DNA of 64,000 nucleotides from Paludibacteraceae bacterium (GTDB taxonomy: Bacteria > Bacteroidota > Bacteroidia > Bacteroidales > Paludibacteraceae). This document shows positions 53,134-62,731 of this stretch, one piece after another. Numbering within the stretch: position 1 is the first letter of the stretch; the number at the start of each line of letters is the position of its first letter. The notes below the pieces were generated by a model, which worked only from the letters and a program-made list of their open reading frames with translations, ran no database searches and was not told where the DNA came from. The stretch lies in the NCBI GenBank assembly GCA_017391525.1, contig JAFOYE010000009.1, positions 16,359 to 80,358 on the forward strand, given 5' to 3'. Made by a program: the position numbers and the translations under genes.

Positions 53134-54498
53134 ATGCGAAAAATATCGATTTTAATACTATTTGTTTGTTGTGCAGCCTTTGCGCTAGCGCAGAAGAATC
53201 TAAGTGCGGATAAACTCTACCATGCTGGTGAGTATAAGTTGGCATCGGAGAAGTACGAGCGTATGCTCAAGACTTCACCATACAATACTGTAGCTATCTT
53301 TCGCTACGCTCGTTGTGTTCAAGAGCTAGGTGATGTGGATAAGGCTATGGAGTATTATGCTAAGTTGAGTAGTCGTCACTTATCTAAATACCTCCATATG
53401 GGTGATATCTATGTCCTAAAATACAATCCAGATGCTGCTATCGAGGCATACAATATGCACTTGGAAGTTCAAGATCGTACGCCTGAAGAGCTTGCTATCA
53501 TAGCTAAAAAAATCAAGTATGCTGAGTTGTTAAAGCGCTATTTGCGTAGAGTAGAGCGTGTTGCGGTAGTAGACTCCGTGTTAGTGCCTATGGATAAGAT
53601 GTTAGACTGCTGTCAACTTTCAACTGAGGCCGGTCAATTGCAATACGATTCACTCCTAGGTGTACTATATACAAACCAACGTGCAGACCTACGTCTATGG
53701 TCACAGAGAGTTGATTCTACGAGCCAACTCTATTCGTCACATCGCTTGTTAGATACTTGGACAGAGCCAGAACCCTTACCTGTTAATGTCAATTTTACGG
53801 TTTCGCAGCAATCTCCTTATCTCTTGGGTGATGGAGTGACTTTGTATTTTGCGGCACAAGATACAGCAGGTTTTGGTGGGCTAGATATTTATGTTACTCG
53901 CTATAATACGGTCACGGAGCAGTATACTGAACCAGATAATATCGGTTTCCCATATAACTCGCCTGCCAATGACTATATGCTTCTTATTGACGAGGTGCAA
54001 CAACGTGGTTACTTGGCTACAGACCGTTTTGCTCCGGCAGGATATGTTCATATCTATACGTACGTTCTGCCTGAGATCAAACAATATTGGCGAGGTTTAA
54101 GTACGGAATCGTTGGCTGAATATGCACAGTTGTCTTCTTGGGATAAGGTTGGGGCACCATCTGAATCTACTCTTGAAGTTGAGTCTACGGATAGTGCTTC
54201 TGAGGATTTCTTCTTTGTGCTCAATGATTCGGTGGTATATACTACGGCTACTGATTTTGTATCGCCAGAGGCGTATGTGGTGTTTATGGAATGGGAGAAG
54301 CAGAGTCTCAAACTTCAGTATGAGAGTGAACAATTGTATGATTTGCGTTTGCAGTATATGGAGGCATCTGAGGCAGAACGTCAGGAATTAGCGCCTATTA
54401 TGTTGCAGTTAGAGGCTAATTACCCAATTCTCAAGCAACATTGTCAATCACTTTTGTTAGAGGCTCGCCGTCTCGAAACCTCTGCTCGTGGGAAGTAG
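53134..54498 (+). CDS. Secreted TPR / PD40-like beta-propeller protein
   Basis: I set the start at 53134 (MRKISILILFVCCAAFALAQ, a signal peptide) because the longer frame runs through the promoter. The 454-residue protein has TPR-like helices (about 20-140: KLYHAGEYKLASEKYERMLKTSP, DVDKAMEYYAKL). These are followed by beta-propeller-type stretches (SPYLLGDGVTLYFAAQDTAGFGGLDIYVTRYN, PANDYMLLIDEVQQRGYLATDRFAPAGYVHIYTY). The tail (about 370-454) is helical, acidic and coiled-coil-like. It resembles PorE/PorW-type accessory proteins but lacks an OmpA domain. Confidence 0.75.
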   Translation: MRKISILILFVCCAAFALAQKNLSADKLYHAGEYKLASEKYERMLKTSPYNTVAIFRYARCVQELGDVDKAMEYYAKLSSRHLSKYLHMGDIYVLKYNPDAAIEAYNMHLEVQDRTPEELAIIAKKIKYAELLKRYLRRVERVAVVDSVLVPMDKMLDCCQLSTEAGQLQYDSLLGVLYTNQRADLRLWSQRVDSTSQLYSSHRLLDTWTEPEPLPVNVNFTVSQQSPYLLGDGVTLYFAAQDTAGFGGLDIYVTRYNTVTEQYTEPDNIGFPYNSPANDYMLLIDEVQQRGYLATDRFAPAGYVHIYTYVLPEIKQYWRGLSTESLAEYAQLSSWDKVGAPSESTLEVESTDSASEDFFFVLNDSVVYTTATDFVSPEAYVVFMEWEKQSLKLQYESEQLYDLRLQYMEASEAERQELAPIMLQLEANYPILKQHCQSLLLEARRLETSARGK

Positions 54499-54530
54499 CT
54501 AGCGTTTTTTGAAAATATTTCTCGCTTTTT

Positions 54531-54561
54531 TTGCGTATGTGCATTTTTTGTTGTACCTTTG
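54531..54561 (+). promoter_or_regulatory. Promoter for mdh
   Basis: TTG-N20-TACCTTTG. The leader of about 75 nt carries GCGGCTATGCCGC flanked by ATGAAAC words. Confidence 0.8.
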
Positions 54562-54640
54562 CACAGAATTGAAACCATGAAACAAGCGGCTATGCCGCAT
54601 GAAACCCTGAAATAATTCAACTTTTTAAACTTTATATTTT

Positions 54641-55582
54641 ATGTCAAAAGTAACCGTAGTAGGCGCAGGTAACGTAGGTGCTACATGCGCAAATGTGTTG
54701 GCCGTGAAGAAAGTAGCCAGCGAGGTCGTATTGATCGACATTAAAGAGGGCGTTGCAGAAGGCAAAGCCATGGATATCATGCAAACTGCTCAATTGTTGG
54801 GCTTTGACACTGTAGTTAAAGGTGTTACCAGCGACTATAGCCAAACAGCTGGCTCTGATGTAGTTGTTATCACATCTGGTCTTCCACGTAAACCAGGTAT
54901 GACTCGTGAGGAGTTGATTGGTGTAAATGCAAAGATCGTGAAGAGTGTAGCTGACCAAATCTTGGCGTACTCTCCTAACGCTATCCTCGTGGTTGTATCT
55001 AACCCTATGGATACTATGGCTTACCTCACATACAAGGCACTTGGTTTGCCACGCAACCGTGTCATCGGTATGGGTGGTGCTTTGGATAGCAGCCGTTTCA
55101 AATATTTCTTGAGCCAAAAGTTGGGTTGCAATGCTAACGAGGTAGAGGGCTTTGTAATCGGCGGTCACGGTGATACCACTATGATTCCTATGACTCGTTT
55201 TGCTACCTACAAGGGTATGCCAGTTAGCGAGATGATTAGCGCAGAGGAGCTCGAGCAAGTAGCTAAAGACACTATGGTAGGTGGTGCTACTTTGACTGGT
55301 CTTCTTGGTACTAGCGCATGGATGGCTCCAGGTGCAGCAGCTGCTGCTGTAGCTGATAGCGTAATCAACGACCAAAAGAAGATGATTCCATGTTCTGCTT
55401 ACCTCGAGGGTGAGTATGGTTACAACGATATCACTATCGGTGTTCCATGTATCATTGGTAAGAACGGTATCGAGAAGATCGTTGAGTTGCCATTGAACGA
55501 GGCTGAGAAGGCACTCTTCGCTGCTAGCGAGGAGGCAGTGGCTAAGACTACTGCAGTCTTGAAAGAGATTGGCGTTCTTTAA
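54641..55582 (+). CDS. mdh: Malate dehydrogenase
   Basis: This 313-residue protein has the Rossmann start VTVVGAGNVGATCANVLA, DIKEGVAEGKAMDIMQTA, SGLPRKPGMTREELIGVNA (substrate Arg loop), VSNPMDTMAYLTYKALGLPRNRVIGMGG, and the catalytic His in GGHGDTTMIPM. This is the lactate-dehydrogenase-like (MalDH) type. A promoter lies upstream and a strong terminator downstream. Confidence 0.96.
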   Translation: MSKVTVVGAGNVGATCANVLAVKKVASEVVLIDIKEGVAEGKAMDIMQTAQLLGFDTVVKGVTSDYSQTAGSDVVVITSGLPRKPGMTREELIGVNAKIVKSVADQILAYSPNAILVVVSNPMDTMAYLTYKALGLPRNRVIGMGGALDSSRFKYFLSQKLGCNANEVEGFVIGGHGDTTMIPMTRFATYKGMPVSEMISAEELEQVAKDTMVGGATLTGLLGTSAWMAPGAAAAAVADSVINDQKKMIPCSAYLEGEYGYNDITIGVPCIIGKNGIEKIVELPLNEAEKALFAASEEAVAKTTAVLKEIGVL

Positions 55583-55603
55583 TGTTGATGAACTCAAGAT
55601 AGG

Positions 55604-55631
55604 AAATGAGCGTCTAATTGGACGCTCATTT
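55604..55631 (+). terminator. Intrinsic terminator of mdh
   Basis: The stem AAATGAGCGTC/GACGCTCATTT with a 6-nt loop is followed by a T-rich tract. Confidence 0.9.
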
Positions 55632-55742
55632 CTTTTTTCTCTTGGTTTTGTGAATAGTAGTGGTAATTTTTGTTTTTATTTGTTCTATTCGCTTTTAGAG
55701 TATATTATCTACCATTATTCTGTTGGAAACGGCGGATAAAAT

Positions 55743-55773
55743 TTGTATAATCAGAAAAAAAGTATTATCTTTG
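55743..55773 (+). promoter_or_regulatory. Promoter for the secreted acidic protein
   Basis: TTG-N20-TATCTTTG. This shows that the in-frame upstream ATG-like region is not coding. Confidence 0.8.
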
Positions 55774-55808
55774 CACGCATAAAGTTTAACCTTTTAAATT
55801 TAATGGGC

Positions 55809-56726
55809 ATGAAAAAGTTCTTCTCTTTGGGTCTCGTCCTAGTATTGGCGTTGACTATTCAAGCACAAAATTACCCACAACTATTCGGCATTAAAGTGGG
55901 ACAATCAACTTCGTCGGAAGTAGTACAAAAACTTACAAATCTTGGAATCGAACATGATGATGAGGATGGCCTTATTATGTTTGTGAGTGATTTTGGATGG
56001 CTGGGTACGCCTATGAAACTAGGTATATATATGGAGCATAATGATAAAATCGTTATGAGTCTGTTTATGGGTGAAAATTTGAATGATGGACTAGCTGAAA
56101 AATTCATGAAAGATGTTCGAGTTAAGTATAATGAATACGAATCTGTAATGCCAGAGATTATGGATGGAATGCTTGAAGAGATTTCTGGTACAGTGCTTGA
56201 TGTATGGTCGCAAGATGGTGAGATATCTATGATTGCTTGCTCAACAGACGAAGCATATGGTGTTATACTATACGATAGAGAAGCACTGTTTGCTCTTGTA
56301 GCTGAAAGTTTGGCAGAGGAGGTTGAAGAGATGTCTGATGAGGATTTTTTTGAACTATTGATGCAAGTAGCAGAAGAATATGAGGAGGAAGAAGATCCAG
56401 CAATTGTTGAAACAAAGAAAATCATAGAAGAAGAAGTATCAAAAGCAGCAGAGTTGCTCGTGGGAAAACAAGTAGATTTTATGACTAAATGTACGGATAT
56501 TACTTTTGATGGTAGAGATGTAACTTATGTTTATGAAGTTGATGAGTCCTATGTAAGTTTGTCTCAGGTGGATATGGAGCAAGTTAAAAAAGTACAATGG
56601 CAGATTTTTGAATCAAATGAAACGTTCCAAATATTTGCAAACCATATAAAATCAATAGGTGGAACTATTAATTACGTATATGTAGGAAGTCTTTCTCGTG
56701 AGGTGGCATCTTATAGTCTGTGGTAA
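55809..56726 (+). CDS. Secreted acidic hypothetical protein
   Basis: I set the start at 55809 (MKKFFSLGLVLVLALTIQAQ signal; ATG at 55803 two codons earlier is possible). The mature protein, about 285 residues, is strongly acidic in the middle (EVEEMSDEDFFELLMQVAEEYEEEEDPAIVETKK). It begins with QLFGIKVGQSTSSEVVQKLTNLG, a segment reminiscent of SmpA/OmlA-like starts. I do not recognise the family. It has its own promoter and terminator. Confidence 0.75.
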   Translation: MKKFFSLGLVLVLALTIQAQNYPQLFGIKVGQSTSSEVVQKLTNLGIEHDDEDGLIMFVSDFGWLGTPMKLGIYMEHNDKIVMSLFMGENLNDGLAEKFMKDVRVKYNEYESVMPEIMDGMLEEISGTVLDVWSQDGEISMIACSTDEAYGVILYDREALFALVAESLAEEVEEMSDEDFFELLMQVAEEYEEEEDPAIVETKKIIEEEVSKAAELLVGKQVDFMTKCTDITFDGRDVTYVYEVDESYVSLSQVDMEQVKKVQWQIFESNETFQIFANHIKSIGGTINYVYVGSLSREVASYSLW

Positions 56727-56750
56727 TAGGTATTTGATGTACTTATAGTA

Positions 56751-56775
56751 AGAAGCGATGGAATCCATCGCTTCT
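56751..56775 (+). terminator. Intrinsic terminator of the acidic-protein gene
   Basis: An 11-bp stem AGAAGCGATGG/CCATCGCTTCT with a 3-nt loop is followed by TTATTTTTT. Confidence 0.9.
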
Positions 56776-56940
56776 TTATTTTTTAGTCTTTTAAAGCACG
56801 CTATCCATATGGGCATAATAATAGGCTAAATAGTAGTCTAAAACCAACTAGATCCTCTAATTATATTTTATTGCTAGTTTTTTAGAAAAGGCATTCTTCT
56901 AGTTTGAAACACGTTAATTTGCAAAAAGTATGATTCATAT

Positions 56941-56971
56941 TTGCATATTCGGAATTAAATTACTAAATTTG
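56941..56971 (+). promoter_or_regulatory. Promoter for the giant propeller protein
   Basis: TTG-N20-TAAATTTG. The leader of about 95 nt has an AAAT...GCGC / GCGC-ATTT inverted repeat in GC-rich sequence. Confidence 0.8.
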
Positions 56972-57068
56972 CAGCCGAAATATTGCGCGCGTGCGCATTT
57001 CGCCCGCGTGAGCATATTTAAATTGGAATTTTATTATTAAAACGATACTAATCAAATACCAACACAAT

Positions 57069-60000
57069 ATGAAGAAATTTACACTATTTTTAATTGCAAC
57101 ACTATTTAGCGCAATGTCATTTGCAGCGGTTCCCCGCGTAATGGCCTATGACCTGAAGAGTGAAATGGATACTCCTGCAAAAGGTTTTACTAAATTCACT
57201 TTTAGTACGAACACAAAACCTACCAAAGCTTATTTGATTTTCTATTATGCTGGAGCAGAAGTAATGCGTGTGGATATTACCACACAAGCACAAAAGAAAT
57301 TAAAGGATGCAACCTACACTATTCGTACCTCTGATTTGCCAGAATTGACCAATATGAAATGGGCAATTGAGGTACAAGGGGATAAAATCAATAGCTTGGC
57401 ATGTGTTAACGATGTGAATAATGTAGGCACATATGGTTTCAATCGCCCACAAGGTGTAGCGGTAGATAACAATCCAGAATCTGATTTCTTTGGCCGAACA
57501 TACATTTCCCTTCCTAAAGCAGGTGGTAGTTCATCCACTTACGGAGCTTATGGTGATACCAAAGCAGGTATTGTAGTATTTGATGCGGTTCATAATAGAT
57601 TAGCATCTGGTTTTACTGCCACAGGGTCAGAGTTAGATGATGAAACATATGGTGTTCACCGTGTGGCTGTTAATCCCGTGGATGGTAAAGTGTATTACAC
57701 AAAATCTATAGCAAGTAACACTGCCGTTTATGAATTAACTCCAGATGCAACCGATATCTTAAAAGACGGAGGAACAGCGGTAGATGTTGTTTCTGGTTTA
57801 GGACTTACACGTGCAGATGGAGTATGCTTTGCTGAAGACGGAACAATGTTTGTAGTGGATTATGCTAGATATTCAGGAGGCACACAAGGTGATATATACA
57901 AAGTTAAGGGCAATAGTAAAACACTATTTTGCGAAAATATCGCTGCTAACCAACCTAACTCTTTAGCATACGATGGTAAAGGTGGCATTTGGATGGTGCA
58001 ACAGCGAGGTGAAGCAGGAAGCGATCCTTCTCCTTTAGTTCATATCAATGCGAGTGGAACAGCGGACTTCAAATTATCAACAAATATCAATAATTGGTTT
58101 ACTACCAGTAACATAACCAAAGGAGGTTGTGTAGCTTACAACACAAAGGATAATGTTATCGCAATTGGTGGTTATGGCAAAGTAATGTTATTCCAAGTTA
58201 GTGAAGTTGATGGTAAACCTACATTAGCAAGCAAGATAGGTGAATATGTTGTTAAATCAGGTGGAACAGCGGAAGTTAATGGTCTTGCTTTTGATTATGC
58301 GGGAAACCTTGTTGTTATGTCTCGAACAACAGAACGCATGCACTATTTAGTAGTTCCTACTACAACTAACTCTTGCACTACTCCTGCAAAGAGCTCCTTG
58401 CAAGTAAATGGTCCTGCTACGTGCCGTGTAATGCCACACGATTTGACACTTCTAGATAATGGTGATTCTTATACCTTCTCATATAAAACCAACGTATATG
58501 CACAAAGTGGTAACTTGGTAATCTTTAAAGAAGATGGCAAAACTGTAGAAAAGACATTTGCTTTGCCAACTCCTATAGTAAAGAATAAGACTCATCAAAT
58601 AACCATAGCTAAAACTGATCTCCCAAAACGCCTCGGAATGAATTGGGGTATTGAGCTGGCCGGTAAATCTGTTCCTAAATACTCTTATCTACAAGAGGTA
58701 TCTGACCAAACACGCGAGATATACGATTTCTATAACATGATGGGCGTGTTGGTGGATAATAATCCAGAGTCAGACTATTTTGGTAAGATTTATATACAAG
58801 CGACATTAAATGGTAAATCAGATGGAGCCACTGCTCGTGCTGATGCACAAAAAGCAGGTTTGTTTATCTACAACCAATGGTTGGACGAGTTGAACCCAAC
58901 ATCTAACGTAGGTATTCAACCATCTCTTCCATCAGGATATAGCATTGGTAGTGCAAACCAATTCAATCGTCTTGCTATAGATCCTACCACCAACAATATT
59001 ACTTATTGCTATGCAGTTAGTGGTCAGCCTGCTGTGTTCTCAATGGATCGTGCTAATTTGACAGGCGTACCTACGAACCTGCTTGCAGGTCAAACAGGAA
59101 TTACTCGTTCTGTAGCCCACTGCTTTGATGCAGAAGGTAACTTGTATGTAATGGATTTGCCTAGTTCAGGACAAATCTTTAAGATTGACAAGAATGGAAC
59201 AAAAACCACATTTGGAGCATCGAATAGCAAGTATGTAGCTACTAATATCAGTTTAGCAGCAGATGGTCGTGGTGGCCTTTGGGTTGCTCAAAACCGTGGA
59301 CAGATAGATACCTATTATCAATTAGTACATTACAATGCATCAGGTACTATTGATTTTTCAGTATATCAAGGAAATGAACATGGTTTTACCGGTAACTCCA
59401 CTCGCGGTGCATTGGCATATGATGCAGAGCGTCAAATCTTGGCACAAGGTAGAAATGGTAGTGTAATACTATTTGATGTGACTTATAATGCAAGCGGTGT
59501 TCCTACTTTGACACAGCAAAGCGTAACGGCTAGCATTGCTCATAATAATATTGATGGTCTTGCATTTGACTACGCTGGTGACTTGTATGTGGTGAACTCT
59601 GGAAAGGAGAAATTCTATAAGTTTACTATCCCTACTAACAACAATACTTGCCTTGTTCCTGCTAAGAAATCTCTTACACTTGACTATCCTGTAAACTACC
59701 TTACCTACGAACTCAACGGTGGTCAATACAATGAGTATGGTTGGGAAAGTAAAGGCGACATCTGCCTTGCTTTGGAAGCCGACTACAATGCTACTTATGG
59801 CACAAGCAAGGATTGGGTGCAAGAGGTGGATGGAGAAATTCAATATAATATCAACGGAACTTGGATGTCAGAAGAAGAGGCTAAGGGACAAGCCGCAACA
59901 GTAACAGGTTTCCTCCAAGCAAGTACATATAACACAACAGACAATTTGAAGAAACTTGTTGAGACCACTATGGTGGATAAATATGGTTGGTTGAAGGATG

Positions 60001-61010
60001 TTATTGAGGCAAACCGTACTGCTCAAAGTGTTGCAGGTGAATTAAGTGAAGCAATATATCGCAAAGAGCTATCTGCTTTCTTCCTATGCTCTCCTGCACA
60101 CAGTAGTTGGCCAGCATCGTCTTCTCATGAAGCAATGGGAGATGTAGCTGCTTTCCAATCATACTGGGGTCAATCATTCCCTAACCCAAGTTATACCTTT
60201 ACTGAGGTAACTCTCAATAATCCTTACAAAGAAGATTACGAGTTCCAAGGTTGGTACAATACTTCTGATTTCTCAGGTGCTAAATTAACTACCATCGATG
60301 AGAATACCACTGGTACACTCTACGCTAAATGGCACCAAATAGTAGTAGATGAGGAAGCAGATAACACCACCGCTCTCGCTCCATATGAGGGTCAACTAGT
60401 GGAGAAGGTATTCGTTAAGCGTAACTTCGAGCCTAACAAGTGCTATACACTTACATTGCCATTCGATATGAATGCTTCACAAATAGATGATGTATTCGGC
60501 AACGCAACCGTATACGAGTTCTACAATATCGTTGAGCAAAATGCTGAGGAACTTTACCTTGAGTTTATTCCTACATCTTCTATCCAAGCTGGTGAACCAT
60601 GTCTGATTGTAACTCCTTCTGGCAGCTTCGATGCTAACGATGGATTTATGATTGAGGATGTGATCATTTCTACTACTCCTCAACCTGTAAAAGTAGGCGC
60701 AGTAACTATGATGCCTGTATTGGATAATGGTTATTTGATGGATGATCCTAGCGAATATTATGTATGGGACGGCGGTTTGTACTGCGCAGGTACATACAAT
60801 ATGACTTCTAAAGGTCTTCGTGCATACTTCGTATCTTCTTCGCCATTGCCAGTGCGTGCACGTGTGGTATTGAAGGATAACGAAGCTACATCTATTCCAT
60901 TAGTTGGAGTAGAAACTGGCACTCAAGTTCGCAAGATCATGAAGGATGGACAAATAATCATCATTCGTGGAGAAGAGCAATACAATATACAAGGACAACG
61001 AATGGACTAA
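57069..61010 (+). CDS. Giant secreted double beta-propeller protein with split InlB-type repeat
   Basis: This 1313-residue protein has a signal peptide (MKKFTLFLIATLFSAMSFA). Residues 21-445 and 446-870 are duplicated NHL/YWTD-like propeller units: the first has VAVDNNPESDFFGRTYI, the second VLVDNNPESDYFGKIYI. Each ends with NNTC or TNSC...PAK. At about 878 an InlB-type repeat begins (LTYELNGG), but its second half (YTFTEVTLNNPYKEDYEFQGW...TLYAKW) appears only after about 155 helical residues. Residues 1099-1313 match the C-terminal module of the 2431-6087 protein (FEPNKCYTLTLPFDM, VRARVV) and end GQIIIIRGEEQYNIQGQRMD. It is probably exposed on the cell surface; the ligand is unknown. Confidence 0.85.
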   Translation: MKKFTLFLIATLFSAMSFAAVPRVMAYDLKSEMDTPAKGFTKFTFSTNTKPTKAYLIFYYAGAEVMRVDITTQAQKKLKDATYTIRTSDLPELTNMKWAIEVQGDKINSLACVNDVNNVGTYGFNRPQGVAVDNNPESDFFGRTYISLPKAGGSSSTYGAYGDTKAGIVVFDAVHNRLASGFTATGSELDDETYGVHRVAVNPVDGKVYYTKSIASNTAVYELTPDATDILKDGGTAVDVVSGLGLTRADGVCFAEDGTMFVVDYARYSGGTQGDIYKVKGNSKTLFCENIAANQPNSLAYDGKGGIWMVQQRGEAGSDPSPLVHINASGTADFKLSTNINNWFTTSNITKGGCVAYNTKDNVIAIGGYGKVMLFQVSEVDGKPTLASKIGEYVVKSGGTAEVNGLAFDYAGNLVVMSRTTERMHYLVVPTTTNSCTTPAKSSLQVNGPATCRVMPHDLTLLDNGDSYTFSYKTNVYAQSGNLVIFKEDGKTVEKTFALPTPIVKNKTHQITIAKTDLPKRLGMNWGIELAGKSVPKYSYLQEVSDQTREIYDFYNMMGVLVDNNPESDYFGKIYIQATLNGKSDGATARADAQKAGLFIYNQWLDELNPTSNVGIQPSLPSGYSIGSANQFNRLAIDPTTNNITYCYAVSGQPAVFSMDRANLTGVPTNLLAGQTGITRSVAHCFDAEGNLYVMDLPSSGQIFKIDKNGTKTTFGASNSKYVATNISLAADGRGGLWVAQNRGQIDTYYQLVHYNASGTIDFSVYQGNEHGFTGNSTRGALAYDAERQILAQGRNGSVILFDVTYNASGVPTLTQQSVTASIAHNNIDGLAFDYAGDLYVVNSGKEKFYKFTIPTNNNTCLVPAKKSLTLDYPVNYLTYELNGGQYNEYGWESKGDICLALEADYNATYGTSKDWVQEVDGEIQYNINGTWMSEEEAKGQAATVTGFLQASTYNTTDNLKKLVETTMVDKYGWLKDVIEANRTAQSVAGELSEAIYRKELSAFFLCSPAHSSWPASSSHEAMGDVAAFQSYWGQSFPNPSYTFTEVTLNNPYKEDYEFQGWYNTSDFSGAKLTTIDENTTGTLYAKWHQIVVDEEADNTTALAPYEGQLVEKVFVKRNFEPNKCYTLTLPFDMNASQIDDVFGNATVYEFYNIVEQNAEELYLEFIPTSSIQAGEPCLIVTPSGSFDANDGFMIEDVIISTTPQPVKVGAVTMMPVLDNGYLMDDPSEYYVWDGGLYCAGTYNMTSKGLRAYFVSSSPLPVRARVVLKDNEATSIPLVGVETGTQVRKIMKDGQIIIIRGEEQYNIQGQRMD

Positions 61011-61022
61011 TTATTTTTAAGT

Positions 61023-61154
61023 ATGAAAAAGATATATAACAAACCAACAACAGAAACTATCCAGTTGCTTGGCCAAAATGCCATCATGGCTGTAAGCGGT
61101 GGATTTGTTTTAGGACCTGGGGATGGTAGTACTCCTCCTAGTGGAAACGACTAA
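61023..61154 (+). CDS. Short MKK-type peptide, 43 residues, after the giant protein
   Basis: It starts MKKIYNKPTTETIQLLGQ, has IMAVSGG at 21-27 and a Gly/Pro-rich tail, GPGDGSTPPSGND. It begins 12 nt after the stop of the giant propeller gene and ends 18 nt before a strong terminator, so it is certainly co-transcribed. It is the paralogue of 2150-2284. The shared residues (MKK, Y, P, TE, I, MA.[SP]GG) and identical context argue that both are real and functionally tied to the surface proteins. Confidence 0.82.
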   Translation: MKKIYNKPTTETIQLLGQNAIMAVSGGFVLGPGDGSTPPSGND

Positions 61155-61172
61155 TCCTTCCTATACTATACA

Positions 61173-61202
61173 AATAGAGGACGCAGAAATGCGTCCTCTA
61201 TT
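61173..61202. terminator. Bidirectional intrinsic terminator
   Basis: A perfect 13-bp stem AATAGAGGACGCA/TGCGTCCTCTATT closed by a GAAA tetraloop lies between the convergent peptide gene and nuclease gene. Confidence 0.92.
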
Positions 61203-61264
61203 GTAATTTATTGGTTTGGTATCTTCGGAGGATTTGGATGAAGTACTATTGTGTACTTGCTTTT

Positions 61265-62551
61265 TTACTTTCCAAGTTTTATATGAATCAAAATGGGGTC
61301 GTGGTCGGCGTAGCGGAAGATGGTCTCGTCCAAACCACGTTTGAAGCCGCGACTATAGAAATAATCGGCATTCAAGTGATAAGGCTGCACCTCTGTGACT
61401 TGTGTGCTCATTGTTGGTGAAGCAAACACACGATCCAAATAGCCCGCTTCGCTATAATATACGTACGAATACCCTTGAGGAGCATATTGCATCAACACGT
61501 CCGTATAACCAGCTTGGATAATGGTTTGTAGCGGTTGCTCATAGGTGTAGCTATTGTAGTCACCAACTAAGAGAATATCCTCGTCTTGATAGATGTTTTG
61601 CTCGTTGATAGTATTAAGCATCACCATTAGACTATCTACATTCGCCATACGTTTTTCATTAGACTCAGCACCCGTACCGCGTTTAGAACGTAGATGGTTG
61701 ATGTTGAGAACAAAACGCTCGCCAGAAGCAATCTCCTCCCAACCCAATGCTATCATGCGGTAGTGATAGTGACTAGCTGTGTCTGCATAACCATGCACTA
61801 TTTCGCCATAAGGTCGCACCTTGTCTTGACGGTAAATGTATCCGCAAGCTATCATATCTTGATTATCCCAACCATCGGATACAAAAGCGTATAACTCTTT
61901 CTTGGCGATACGGTTCATCGCATCCACTAACATTTGTGGAGCACTATCGCCACGCTGAATCTCGCATATGGCATAAATGTCGGCATTGATATGAGTAAGC
62001 GCCTTGCTGATTTTGAGGGTTTGCATGGTTTGTTGCTTGGCGGTCGTCTTGCGTTGGGCATAGCCGCCTAAGTCAAAGAAATAATTTTGAATATTGGTAG
62101 CACAAATGAGCAGTCCACTTTTAGGCATCTTAGGACGTGGTTCTGGTTTGTTGCCAGAGAACTTGGGTGTGGCACCAGTAACCAGTTTACCTGGAGCGAC
62201 CACTTTGGCTGTGAGATTCTTGATTGTAGAACCTGTTCGTACTTGGTAATTGGTGACCTTGCAAGATAGGTTGAGCATCTTCGCACGATTGCTATGCTTG
62301 AGCTGCCAATACATCGTACTATCACCTTGTGCTAGTCCTACGGCATGTTCTTCTGGAACATAGAGACGCTCTGGAGAGAGTACAAGCGAGTCGTAGTAGT
62401 TACCACATACATAGAGCTCATTGGTGATTTCAATGGTCTTACCGATATAAGAGTCCCATCCGTCTGCAAAGGAATCAGGAAAAACTACTTTCTCCACTGC
62501 ACTCACGTGTAGTGCAATCAATAGACAGGAGAAAAATAAAATTTTGCGCAT
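61265..62551 (-). CDS. Secreted endonuclease/exonuclease/phosphatase-family protein
   Basis: This 428-residue protein has a signal peptide (MRKILFFSCLLIALHVSA). Residues 30-135 hold an OB-like region (IGKTIEITNELYVCGNYY). From 145 there is an EEP fold: ATNIQNYFFDLGG, DIYAICEIQRGDSAP (metal Glu), NINHLRSKRGTG, LVGDYNSYTYEQP (catalytic GDxN) and ADHDPILIHIKL (active-site DHxP). It resembles ExeM/NucH extracellular nucleases. It probably degrades DNA outside the cell. Confidence 0.9.
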   Translation of the reverse strand: MRKILFFSCLLIALHVSAVEKVVFPDSFADGWDSYIGKTIEITNELYVCGNYYDSLVLSPERLYVPEEHAVGLAQGDSTMYWQLKHSNRAKMLNLSCKVTNYQVRTGSTIKNLTAKVVAPGKLVTGATPKFSGNKPEPRPKMPKSGLLICATNIQNYFFDLGGYAQRKTTAKQQTMQTLKISKALTHINADIYAICEIQRGDSAPQMLVDAMNRIAKKELYAFVSDGWDNQDMIACGYIYRQDKVRPYGEIVHGYADTASHYHYRMIALGWEEIASGERFVLNINHLRSKRGTGAESNEKRMANVDSLMVMLNTINEQNIYQDEDILLVGDYNSYTYEQPLQTIIQAGYTDVLMQYAPQGYSYVYYSEAGYLDRVFASPTMSTQVTEVQPYHLNADYFYSRGFKRGLDETIFRYADHDPILIHIKLGK

Positions 62552-62591
62552 ACGTAAAAACTTAATTTATATTAAACAACTAAAGTTGCTG

Positions 62592-62599
62592 CAAAGGTA
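62592..62599 (-). promoter_or_regulatory. -7 box for the secreted nuclease gene
   Basis: On the minus strand TACCTTTG followed by CAGCAAC, about 40 nt before the ATG. The -33 element is not clear. Confidence 0.65.
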
Positions 62600-62661
62600 C
62601 TAAAAAAATATCATTTCATAGGGATAATCTTGAAAATAATTACAATAATAATAGCGTTTTT

Positions 62662-62693
62662 TTGTCAGAAATCATTTTTTTTTCGTACCTTTG
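62662..62693 (+). promoter_or_regulatory. Promoter for the ion channel
   Basis: TTG-N21-TACCTTTG, about 40 nt before the ATG. Confidence 0.75.
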
Positions 62694-62731
62694 CAGCGAT
62701 TTTGTAAACATTTTAAAGAATTAATAATATT

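Noticed and set aside
54644-55597. Minus-strand open frame covering all of mdh
   Set aside because: The codon use of mdh avoids antisense stops. The translation is Ser/His/Cys-rich without any motif.
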